Source: CAVSRC01 sp963743015 (GTDB lineage Bacteria > Pseudomonadota > Alphaproteobacteria > Rhizobiales > Kaistiaceae). From it: a DNA stretch of 64,000 nt. Within the stretch, counting starts at the first letter, position 1, and each line of letters begins with the position of its first letter. This document shows, piece by piece, positions 45,431 to 53,207 of this stretch. Location of the stretch: NCBI GenBank assembly GCA_963743015.1, contig CAVUOD010000010.1, positions 124,001-188,000 of the forward strand, written 5' to 3'. The notes beneath the pieces are model-generated. The model was not told the DNA's origin. It did no database searches and saw only the letters and a program-made list of their open reading frames with translations. A program made the position numbers and the translations under genes.

Positions 45431-45581
45431 CGGCACAGGCCAGCCGGCTTTCGCGTGTCGGTCGATTGTGGCGGCGCATGCAGGCTTGACGCGCATCAAC
45501 GCATGAGGCTGCACGACTCCCTATGTTCGTTGCTGACCATTCCCGTGCACCGCGGGCAACAACGTGCGGAGGGCTATGGGC

Positions 45582-45920
45582 ATGAACGAACAGCCTGGTG
45601 GCGAACAGCCCAGGACGTTCACCGAGGAGATCGAGATCGCCGGCAGCCAACTGGTCGAGTGGGTCAGGCATCTCCTCAAGAACGGCAACATACGGCAAAT
45701 CCGCATCAAGGCGCCCGGTGGGCACATCCTCCTCGAAGCGCCGGTCACCGTCGGCGTCATCGGCGGCGGCGCGGTTGTGCTGGCGGCACCGTGGCTGGCG
45801 ATCCTCGGCGCCCTGGCGGCAGTGGTGACGCGCGTCAAGATCGATATCGTGCGCGTCGGCGAGCCGCAGGAGGAGGAGGGCGCGATGTGGGACGACAAGG
45901 ACGCCCGTCCCGGCGACTGA
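45582..45920 (+). CDS. DUF4342-domain protein, copy 2
   Basis: A 112-residue paralogue of the preceding protein. ATG 45582 (MNEQPGGEQPRTFTEEIEIA) is preferred because GGAGG lies nine bases ahead; an in-frame ATG two codons upstream is too close to it. The core GSQLVEWVRHLLKNGNIRQI and IKAPGGHILLEAPVTVGVIG and the membrane-like LAAPWLAILGALAAVVTRVK match DUF4342 better than copy 1. The C-terminus is acidic. The two genes have about 60-70% identity by eye and clearly arose by tandem duplication. Confidence 0.78.
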   Translation: MNEQPGGEQPRTFTEEIEIAGSQLVEWVRHLLKNGNIRQIRIKAPGGHILLEAPVTVGVIGGGAVVLAAPWLAILGALAAVVTRVKIDIVRVGEPQEEEGAMWDDKDARPGD

Positions 45921-46007
45921 CGGGGCCGGACGGCCCTGCACTCGAATCACCACGCTTCGCGCTAAATATCCGTCCGGATCGAACGGCATCCGGACGGAGG
46001 ACCCGCC

Positions 46008-46544
46008 ATGAGCAACAAGGAGGCGATCGCCCAGCTGGCGCGCCAGCTTCTCGAACTCGACGAGGGCGAGCTTCACGCCCGTGAGAAGGCGGTGATCGAC
46101 AAGGTGGTGCGGCGGCTCGCCGTCTCGCGCAACATCAACATCGAGCTGCAGCGCTCGAAGACCTTCGGCCAGCATCTCGCCGACCGGGTGGCCGAGGTCG
46201 GAGGCTCGTGGAGCTTCATCATCGGCTTCGGCGTGTTCATCGTCGTATGGATGTCGATCAACACCTGGCTCATCGTCGTCCACGCCTTCGATCCCTATCC
46301 CTTCATCTTCCTCAACCTGATGCTGTCGCTCTTGGCCGCGGTGCAGGCGCCGGTGATCCTCATGTCGCAGAACCGCGCCGCGGAGCGCGACCGGCTCGCC
46401 GCCTCCCACGACTACGAGGTCAACCTCAAGGCCGAGATCGAGATCGCCGCGCTGCACGAGAAGCTCGACCAGATCCGATCGCAGGAACTGGCGACGCTGA
46501 TCAAGAAGGTGGCCGGCGGGGAGGCGGGCACGCCGGGGGCGTGA
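46008..46544 (+). CDS. DUF1003-domain membrane protein
   Basis: A 178-residue protein starting MSNKEAIAQLARQLLELDEG at ATG 46008. The DUF1003 core has SKTFGQHLADRVAEVGGSWS, the first membrane helix FIIGFGVFIVVWMSINTWLI, then DPYPFIFLNLMLSLLAAVQA and the strongly conserved VILMSQNRAAERDRLAASHD. The C-terminal helix (LKAEIEIAALHEKLDQIRSQ) is probably a coiled coil. The function is unknown; relatives are described as cyclic-nucleotide- or stress-linked membrane proteins in annotation only. Confidence 0.88.
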   Translation: MSNKEAIAQLARQLLELDEGELHAREKAVIDKVVRRLAVSRNINIELQRSKTFGQHLADRVAEVGGSWSFIIGFGVFIVVWMSINTWLIVVHAFDPYPFIFLNLMLSLLAAVQAPVILMSQNRAAERDRLAASHDYEVNLKAEIEIAALHEKLDQIRSQELATLIKKVAGGEAGTPGA

Positions 46545-46555
46545 GTCCGGCCGTG

Positions 46556-47119
46556 TCAGGCCGTCTCGTCCTCCGGCAGTCCGGTCGGAAGGCCGTCGAG
46601 GCTGACGCGGTTCTTCTCGCGGCGATAGGCCAGGATCTCTGCGTCGCTCTTGGTGCTCGCCCAGTTGTCCATCGACACACGTTCGCCCTGATAGTCGAAG
46701 AGCGGCACGCCATAGCCACACGATTTGACGATCAGGTCAGTGTCGAGAACGACGATCTGGCGTGCGCCGCGCGGCTCCTCGCCAGCGAAGGCGTCGGCGA
46801 GCAGCCGGTCGTATTCGGGCGTGTTGCGATGGAGCACATGCCCCTTGCCGTGCAGCCTCAGGATCGTCGGCGGCCCTTCGACGGCGCAGAACATGATGGT
46901 CATGCGGCCACCGGCAGTGATGTGCGCCGCGGTCTCGTTGCCGCTGCCGGTGCGGTCGAGATAGGCGACAGTGTTCGGACCGAGAACCCGGAAGGCGTTG
47001 GTCGAGCGCGGCGAGACGTTGACGCGCGTGTCCGGCGCCGCCGAGGCGGTGAAGAAGATGTGCTGACGGTCGATGATGGCGCGGTGCTTGTCGTCGAGCG
47101 CCGTGTACTTGGTCGCCAT
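46556..47119 (-). CDS. Pyridoxamine 5'-phosphate oxidase-family (FMN-binding split barrel) protein
   Basis: A 187-residue protein starting MATKYTALDDKHRAIIDRQH at 47119. The split-barrel pattern includes IFFTASAAPDTRVNVSPRST, NTVAYLDRTGSGNETAAHI and MTIMFCAVEGPPTILRLHGK, with the C-terminal CGYGVPLFDYQGER segment. This subgroup of PPOX proteins binds FMN or F420-like cofactors; it lacks features of true PdxH. It ends one codon from the carA start side of the locus and runs downstream of carA on the same strand, so co-transcription is possible. Confidence 0.8.
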   Translation of the reverse strand: MATKYTALDDKHRAIIDRQHIFFTASAAPDTRVNVSPRSTNAFRVLGPNTVAYLDRTGSGNETAAHITAGGRMTIMFCAVEGPPTILRLHGKGHVLHRNTPEYDRLLADAFAGEEPRGARQIVVLDTDLIVKSCGYGVPLFDYQGERVSMDNWASTKSDAEILAYRREKNRVSLDGLPTGLPEDETA

Positions 47120-47120
47120 C

Positions 47121-48321
47121 TTACCCCCGCTTCGCCTCCATCATCCCGACGAAGCGCTGGAACAGGTAGCGCGAGTTGCGCGGGCCGGGCGATGCCTCCG
47201 GGTGGTACTGCACGCCGAACACCGGCTTGTCCTTCACCCTGAGCCCGCAGTTCGAGCCGTCGAAGAGCGAAACGTGAGTCTCCTCAACCCCCTCGGGCAG
47301 CGACTTCGAGTTGACCGCGAAGCCGTGATTCATCGAGGTGATCTCGACCTTGCCGGTGGTCGAGGTCCTTGACCGGATGGTTGGCGCCGTGGTGGCCCTG
47401 ATGCATCTTCATGGTCTTGCCGCCGAGGGCGAGACCGAGCATCTGGTGGCCGAGGCAGATGCCGAAGGTCGGCACGCCGGCCGCGATCACGCCCTGAATC
47501 GCCGGCACGGCATATTCGCCGGTCGCCGCCGGGTCGCCGGGTCCGTTCGACAGGAAGACGCCGTCGGGCTTGTGGGCGAGGATGTCCTCGGCGGTCGCCG
47601 TCGCCGGCAGGACGGTGACGCGGCAGCCGTGATCGGCGAGCAGGCGGAGAATGTTGCGCTTGATGCCGTAGTCGACGCAGACGACGTGGTGCTTCGGGCT
47701 CTCCTGGCGGCCATAGCCCTTGCCCCACACCCAAGAGGTCTCGTCCCAGGTGTAGCTCTGGCCGGTGGTGACCTCCTTGGCGAGGTCCATGCCAATGAGC
47801 CCCGGCCAGGCCTTGGCCTCGGCGGCAAGCGCATCGCGGTCGAAGGCGCCGTCGGGCCTGTGGGCGATGACCGCATTGGGCATGCCGCGCGTGCGAATCA
47901 GGCTGGTGAGCGCGCGCGTGTCGACCCCGGCCAGGCCAATGATGCCGCGCGCCTTCAGCCAGGCATCGAAATGCCGCGTGGCGCGATAGTTCGACGGGTC
48001 GGTGATGTCGGTCTTGAGAACGGCGCCGCGCACGCCCGACGAAGCGGCCATGTTGACCGTCTCGATGTCCTCGTCATTGACGCCGACATTGCCGATGTGC
48101 GGGAAGGTGAAGGTGATGATCTGGCCGGCATAGGAGGGATCGGTGAGGATCTCCTCATAGCCGGTCATCGCCGTGTTGAAGCACACCTCGCCGGCCGCGA
48201 TTCCTTCCGCGCCGATGCCGTGGCCGGCGATCACCGTACCGTCGGCGAGCACGAGCAGGGCGGTCGGTTGCGGCTCGGCCCAGGGGGCTTGCGACTTGAT
48301 GTCGATCATGGTGTCGGTCAT
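47121..48321 (-). pseudogene. carA: Carbamoyl-phosphate synthase small chain CarA (one frame interruption)
   Basis: The glutaminase subunit that feeds ammonia to CarB. ATG 48321 (MTDTMIDIKSQAPWAEPQPT) starts a 399-residue protein after correction. The N-terminal CPSase_sm domain has LVLADGTVIAGHGIGAEG and GEVCFNTAMTGYEEILTDPS. The class I glutamine amidotransferase domain has the nucleophile in FGICLGHQMLGLALGG and the His/Glu pair in VFGVQYHPEASPGPRNS. The frame changes near 47360-47362: CTCGACCACC should lose one base to read VKDLTTGKVEITSMNHGFAV. The rest is intact, so an assembly error is likely. Confidence 0.9.
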
Positions 48322-48613
48322 GGGCGAATGCCATAGCCGCAAGCGTTGCCGGGATCAATTCACAGCCATGCGGCGGAGGCATGGCGCCTATCTTGATTTC
48401 TGAATGCGATCGGCTCATATAGCGCCCGCCCGAAACACGGGCTCAAGCTCCGCGGGCGCGGAATCAGCGCCCCACCGAGGCCACAGGCGGCGGAGCGTCC
48501 ATTGTGGACGAACAAAAAAGTCAATGAATATCAACAACTTGCACAATCAGCCAAAGTTGCGCGTCGATTTGGGCGGGGTTATCCTGCCGTGGGCGCGGCA
48601 ACGGGGACCTAAC

Positions 48614-49063
48614 ATGCGAGACCAGATCAACGCGGCTCTCAAAGAGGCGATGCTCTCCCAGGACAAACGTCGCGTCTCGACACTTCGCCTGATCAGTGCC
48701 GCCATCAAGGATCGTGAAATCGCCGCGCGCACCGCCGGCCGCGATCCGATCCAGGACACCGATGTCACCGAAATCCTCATGAAGATGATCAAGCAGCGGC
48801 TCGAATCCGTGCGCCTTTATGAGGAAGGCAATCGTCTCGACCTCGCCGAGCAGGAGCGCGAGGAGATGGCCATCATCAAGTCGTTCCTGCCAGAACAGAT
48901 GGACGAAGAGCAGGTCCGCAGTGTCTGCGCGGAAACCGTCAAGACCACCGGCGCCGCCGGCTTGCGCGATATGGGCAAGTGCATGCAGGCGCTGAAGGCG
49001 CGCTATGCCGGCCGCATGGATTTCGGCAAGGCCAGCACCGTGGTGCGCGGCCTGCTGACCTAG
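48614..49063 (+). CDS. yqeY: GatB/YqeY-domain protein
   Basis: A 149-residue protein starting MRDQINAALKEAMLSQDKRR at ATG 48614. It matches the YqeY family through LRLISAAIKDREIAARTAGR, EILMKMIKQRLESVRLYEEG, IIKSFLPEQMDEEQVRSVCA and the end MDFGKASTVVRGLLT. The domain resembles the tRNA-binding tail of GatB/E, but YqeY alone is not known to amidate tRNA. Divergence from carA with a gap of about 290 bases is a common arrangement in alphaproteobacteria. The upstream open frame to 48404 is not protein-like. Confidence 0.9.
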   Translation: MRDQINAALKEAMLSQDKRRVSTLRLISAAIKDREIAARTAGRDPIQDTDVTEILMKMIKQRLESVRLYEEGNRLDLAEQEREEMAIIKSFLPEQMDEEQVRSVCAETVKTTGAAGLRDMGKCMQALKARYAGRMDFGKASTVVRGLLT

Positions 49064-49212
49064 CACCAAGGCGTTCTGCCAGGCCTTCGCCAGCTGGCAT
49101 TGCGCCGCCCGTGACCGGGCGGTGCTGTTGCACGCGCGCGACGTGTGCTGAATGAGACAGCGAATCAGTCCATTGTCATTTATGCGGGGGTGGCTTGTAG
49201 AAGGAGCCGCCT

Positions 49213-49554
49213 GTGGGAAGGACGATCAAGACCGGGCTACGGGCTCGGGAGCCTGGCAGTGCAGAACTTGAGATCATCATCAACGAACTCGCGGCCGATC
49301 AGGCGGCCGTGCGTATCGTTGTGCAGAGCTTCCTGCTGAGGCTGCTTGCCGTGCGCGCCGAGACGGCGCCGGCAGCCCTTGCCGAACTCCAGGATCACGT
49401 CTTCAGGTCGATCGAGGCGATTCCCTTGGCGTCGAGCGACGAGGTCGGCGCCGCCCGGTGGAAGAAACGGGTCGCTGCCAGCGCCAAAAAGCTGTTCGGC
49501 GAGATTTGCGACACGCTCGATCTGCCGACCGGCGAACGCCGCGTGCGGAAATAG
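49213..49554 (+). CDS. Hypothetical helical protein
   Basis: A 113-residue protein from GTG 49213, which has AAGGAG at good spacing. It is predicted to be all helical (AELEIIINELAADQAAVRIV, FLLRLLAVRAETAPAALAEL) with a basic end (TGERRVRK). No signal peptide, membrane segment or known family is seen. It converges on the GST gene with a 27-base gap. Confidence 0.55.
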   Translation: MGRTIKTGLRAREPGSAELEIIINELAADQAAVRIVVQSFLLRLLAVRAETAPAALAELQDHVFRSIEAIPLASSDEVGAARWKKRVAASAKKLFGEICDTLDLPTGERRVRK

Positions 49555-49581
49555 GCTCTATCTGGTTGAAAAAAGTTCTCG

Positions 49582-50295
49582 CTAGCCGTCCAGTTCCGGA
49601 TAGTGGCGGAAGATGCCGTCCTGGTTGAAGGGAATGCGTCGCTCGCTTTCGAGATAGGCCGCGATGCGCCGTCGCGCCGCGATGCGCTCGCCGAGCTCCG
49701 CCACTTTCGGCGCGTCGGGCAGGTGCTTGGCCATCGCCTTGGGGAAGGCGTAGCTGAGCCCCGCCATCGCCTGGAACAGCGAGAGGTCGGCATAGCTCAG
49801 CCGCTTGCCGACCAGGTGCCCGTCGCCCTTGGGGTTGCGCGCGAGAATCGCCTCGAACCATGCGAGGAAGCGCGGGATGCGGCTGTCGCGGAAGAGCTTC
49901 GCCCGCTTCAGCGATTCCGGTTTCTGCTCCTCGTAATAGAAGGCGCCGCCGAGTGGATGGTGGGTGTCATGGGCCTCGACCACCAGATCGATGATGGTGA
50001 GCTGGATCTGGTGGGTCCACAGCTTGGCGGCTTCCGCCTTTGGCGCCAGGCCGTGACGCTCGCCGAGATAAAGCAGGATGTTGGCGGTCTGGCCGATGAC
50101 GTGCCGGCCATGGCGCAGGAAGGGTGGGGCGAAGGACGGCGTGGCGATGTCGGCACCGTTCCACATCTGCATCAGCGCCGCGGTGCCGCGCTCGCGCGCC
50201 ACGTCGATATAGTCGGCGCCGGCCTCTTCCAGTGCCAGGCGGACGAATTCGCCGCGCCCCTGGATGCCGGGCCAATAATAGAGTTCGTAGGTCAT
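49582..50295 (-). CDS. Glutathione S-transferase (sigma/alpha-like)
   Basis: A 237-residue GST starting MTYELYYWPGIQGRGEFVRL at ATG 50295, with the Tyr start typical of alpha/mu/sigma-like enzymes. N-domain blocks are APPFLRHGRHVIGQTANILL and the YLGERHGLAPKAEA turn. The C-domain has HLVGKRLSYADLSLFQAMAG and ends HYPELDG. It differs from the GST at 12345-12968 in class. It follows the DUF1194 gene on the same strand with a gap of about 30 bases and could be co-transcribed with it. Confidence 0.85.
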   Translation of the reverse strand: MTYELYYWPGIQGRGEFVRLALEEAGADYIDVARERGTAALMQMWNGADIATPSFAPPFLRHGRHVIGQTANILLYLGERHGLAPKAEAAKLWTHQIQLTIIDLVVEAHDTHHPLGGAFYYEEQKPESLKRAKLFRDSRIPRFLAWFEAILARNPKGDGHLVGKRLSYADLSLFQAMAGLSYAFPKAMAKHLPDAPKVAELGERIAARRRIAAYLESERRIPFNQDGIFRHYPELDG

Positions 50296-50328
50296 GATGA
50301 TCACCCTTGGGCCCGGCCGGGGACTTTT

Positions 50329-51142
50329 TCAGTTGTCGAGGCCGGGCAGGAACTGATTGACGTGCTGGCGCGCTTCCTCGCCGATCATGCAATCGACCGG
50401 CGGGCGTGCCTTCACCGGAACGATATGCGGGGCGATTGGATGGGCGGCGATCTCCTGGATCAGCTTCAGCCGAATCGAAAGGGCGAACTCGTCGGCGCTC
50501 ACAATCGGCAGCACGAACGATCCCGGTCCGCCGATGACGCAGTCGGCATAATAGCGGTCCATCGCCGGGAAGATCGGCGACGGGCTGATCAGGATCGGCA
50601 GGCCGTTGATGACGATGCCGTGGCTGACGACCTGGTCGCGTGCCGCGGTGACCGGCGGACCATAATTGTTCGGCCCGTCGCCGGAGATGTCGATGACCCG
50701 GCGCGGGCCGGTGAAGCCTGAGTCGGCGAACAGGCCGGCGCTGAAGGTGAGGGCCGCCGAGATCGAGGTGCCATGCTCTTCGACGAAGGGCGTGCCGGCG
50801 AGTTCGGCGGCAAAGGCGCGGGCGCTGTCGGCGCTGTCGATCAACCGCCACGGAACGATCACCTTGTGCCGGTTGGTGTCGGCCCATTCGACATAGGTGA
50901 GCGCGATGCGGCGGTTGTCGCCGGAGAGCACCGCGCGAAGGAAAGTCGTCATGGCTGATCGCCGCGACGTAGCCGGCGCGTTGCAGGAGGAACTCGTCGC
51001 GCTCCATCGAGGCGGAGACGTCGACGGCGATGACCAGTTGCAGATCGACGGCCAGCGGCCGCGCGCTGGCGCCATGCGCCGGCAGAAGCCCGCGCGCAGT
51101 CAGCAGCAAGGCCAGCAACAACAGGTTCGGTCGCGTCGTCAT
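50329..51142 (-). pseudogene. Secreted DUF1194/VWA-domain protein (one frame interruption)
   Basis: A 270-residue protein after correction. ATG 51142 (MTTRPNLLLLALLLTARGLL) follows GGGGGGAAG and yields a signal peptide. The DUF1194 domain is a VWA fold with the MIDAS motif in VIAVDVSASMERDEFLLQRA, and later DSGFTGPRRVIDISGDGPNN and DRYYADCVIGGPGSFVLPIV. The frame breaks near 50940-50945, where ACTTTCCTTCG needs one base less to read HDDFLRAVLSGDNRRI. Function unknown. The conserved second half argues for a recent or artefactual indel. Confidence 0.8.
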
Positions 51143-51299
51143 CGTGACTTCCCCCCTGCGACAGCATAGCGCAAAAAGCGCGAAAATGCTTGCCCGGGGC
51201 ACTGGCGGCCATCAACAATGCGCCGCACGGATGCCGGGGTTATGCCATCGAATGTCCGCAATGGGCTGCTTGGTTTCGGCACAAAAGGGGCATGCAAGA

Positions 51300-52391
51300 A
51301 TGAGAAGGCAAGTGCGCAACGATCCCGACAGAGGGCCGGCGGACGATGGTGCCGTCGTCACCTATTCGCGCCTGTCGTCGCGCGGCGGACGTGGGCCGGC
51401 CGAGCGCCAGGAGCCATTTCTGGACGCGCGCGAGGTGCCATACACCGACCGCGACCTCAGGGCCTACGATCCCGAGCGCGCCGAGGCCGGCGGTCTCGAC
51501 GAGGCGATCGACGATCTCGAGGCACCGCGCCGGGGGCGCGGCGGTCGCCGCCGTGGTGCACGCGGCGCGGTCCTGGTCGGCGCCGTCGCGCTGGCCGCCG
51601 GCATGGTGATCCTCGCCTACGCCTACGGCATTGCCACGCGCGGCGGTGCGCCGGAACCGTCATCGGCGGGTGCGTCGGCTGCCCTGCCGGGAAGCGCCGG
51701 CGACACCCGTGGGACGCTGTCTGCCGACGATCCGGCGCGCTCGATACCGGCGAGCGGCGAAGCACCGGCGCCTGCCGCGCCGGTCGGCGATCGCGCGGCC
51801 GTACCTCTGCCGGCCGAGCCGGCGACGGCAGCGGCGAAGCCGCCGGAGCCGAAGACCCGGCCGGAGAAGTCGGCGAGCGTACCGGCTGCGGCGAGTTCAG
51901 GGGCGGGCGGTGTGCCGATGGACGGCGACGCGGCCCAGCCGGCCCTGGTCGCGCCGGTGCCGGCGACGACGACGCCGGCCGCGCCGGTTGAAGCCGCACC
52001 GCCCAGGGCGACGGCGAACGCCGAGCCGCCGCCGGCCAAGGCCGCGGATGCCAAGGCCGCGGATAGCAAGGCTGCGGACAACAAGCAGGCCGGCAGCGGC
52101 GACGACCTCATGGCCAATATCGAGCGTCTTCTCAAACGCGATGGGGCGACCGCGGGGACATCGGGTCAGCCGGGCGCCGCTCCCGCCGCGATTGCCGGCC
52201 CGACGCCGATCGTTCCGGCGCAGCCGACCCCGGTCAGCGATCCGAACGCGCTGCCGCAACTGCCCGATCCCAACACGACGGCTGCCACCCAGCCGCCGGC
52301 CGCGCCGCCGCCGGTGGACAATCGCCTGATCCCGCCGGCCGACATCCCCAATGTGGCGCCGACCGAGACGGGAACCAGCGGATCGCAGTAG
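51300..52391 (+). CDS. Pro/Ala-rich single-span membrane protein
   Basis: A 363-residue protein from ATG 51300 (MRRQVRNDPDRGPADDGAVV). About 90 polar residues come first, then one membrane helix (GAVLVGAVALAAGMVILAYA) and a periplasmic region of about 250 residues that is disordered, rich in Ala, Pro and Glu. It includes the repeat KAADAKAADSKAADNKQ and the only folded-looking stretch DDLMANIERLLKRDG. The upstream frame to 51030 is not protein-like. It could be a cell-envelope adaptor or a regulator of secretion; no motif decides. Confidence 0.6.
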   Translation: MRRQVRNDPDRGPADDGAVVTYSRLSSRGGRGPAERQEPFLDAREVPYTDRDLRAYDPERAEAGGLDEAIDDLEAPRRGRGGRRRGARGAVLVGAVALAAGMVILAYAYGIATRGGAPEPSSAGASAALPGSAGDTRGTLSADDPARSIPASGEAPAPAAPVGDRAAVPLPAEPATAAAKPPEPKTRPEKSASVPAAASSGAGGVPMDGDAAQPALVAPVPATTTPAAPVEAAPPRATANAEPPPAKAADAKAADSKAADNKQAGSGDDLMANIERLLKRDGATAGTSGQPGAAPAAIAGPTPIVPAQPTPVSDPNALPQLPDPNTTAATQPPAAPPPVDNRLIPPADIPNVAPTETGTSGSQ

Positions 52392-52456
52392 GCAGAGGAT
52401 CGGCGTCCAGCGACAAGTGTGAGGCGCGGTGGCGCGGGTGCGCTCGCGCCGCCCGC

Positions 52457-52861
52457 TTACCCGGCCTTGCTCAGGGCGCCGCTCAGCGAGCGGATGAAGG
52501 CGTCGCTGGACAGCGTCGCGCCGGAAATGACGTCGACATTGGCGCTCTGCGCCGCGATGACCTCGTCGCGCAACATCGGCAGCGCCTGGCTGTTGATGGA
52601 GATCGAGGCACCGTGGGTGTCGGGATAGCGCAGCACCCTGATGGCGGAGAGCTTGCCGCCGCGCACGATCGCCTGGATCTGCATGGTGCCGTAATAGGCA
52701 TTGGTCACCGGCCCGGTATAGGTGCCGTTGGCATAGGTGACCTTGGCGCCGCCGGGCGCAAGACTGCTGGAGACGAAGGGCAGGGCGGCCTGGCGCCCCG
52801 ACTGGTGCCAGAAATAGACGCCGGCAGCGGCCAGCGCGAGGAAGAGAAACGTTTTCTTCAT
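52457..52861 (-). CDS. FMN-binding-domain protein
   Basis: A 134-residue protein with a signal anchor (MKKTFLFLALAAAGVYFWHQ) and an FMN-binding domain. TYANGTYTGPVTNAYYGTMQ and VRGGKLSAIRVLRYPDTHGA fit the first half, and VDVISGATLSSDAFIRSLS has the S/T-GAT-x-S signature that covalently attaches FMN by a phosphoester to threonine in RnfG/NqrC-type proteins. It is probably periplasmic and takes part in electron transfer. The flavinyltransferase ApbE is not visible in this window. Confidence 0.85.
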   Translation of the reverse strand: MKKTFLFLALAAAGVYFWHQSGRQAALPFVSSSLAPGGAKVTYANGTYTGPVTNAYYGTMQIQAIVRGGKLSAIRVLRYPDTHGASISINSQALPMLRDEVIAAQSANVDVISGATLSSDAFIRSLSGALSKAG

Positions 52862-53207
52862 GGGCAGGGTACTCGCAGGGATGCAGCAAACTTGGCTCGC
52901 ATCCTGGCAGGCGCTTGTTGACAGGACGCTGTCAGTCCCGATTACAAATTGTTCATTATTTCAAGGCGGATAGCACCGATATCTGCAACCCGGTGTGAGA
53001 CTCTTCCGGCGGGCATAGCGGCCGCAGATCGTCGTGCCGGGGCCGGATCTCGGCGCTCACGCCATCGTCAGCAGCCGACAATAATTCCTCTTTGAAATTG
53101 TAATAATGTGCAATCCTGCCGACAGTGGTTCAGAATACATTCATCAGACGGCCCGGCATATAGGTGCAGACGATGGAACTCTGAGACGAACGGGGGGGCG
53201 TTTTCGG
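52862..53207. other. Intergenic region before the large secreted protein
   Basis: AT-richer than the surroundings in 52920-53120 (for instance AATTGTTCATTATTTCAAGG). It holds no supported gene and probably carries divergent promoters for the FMN-binding gene and the large secreted protein. No operator or riboswitch motif is recognised. Confidence 0.4.
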
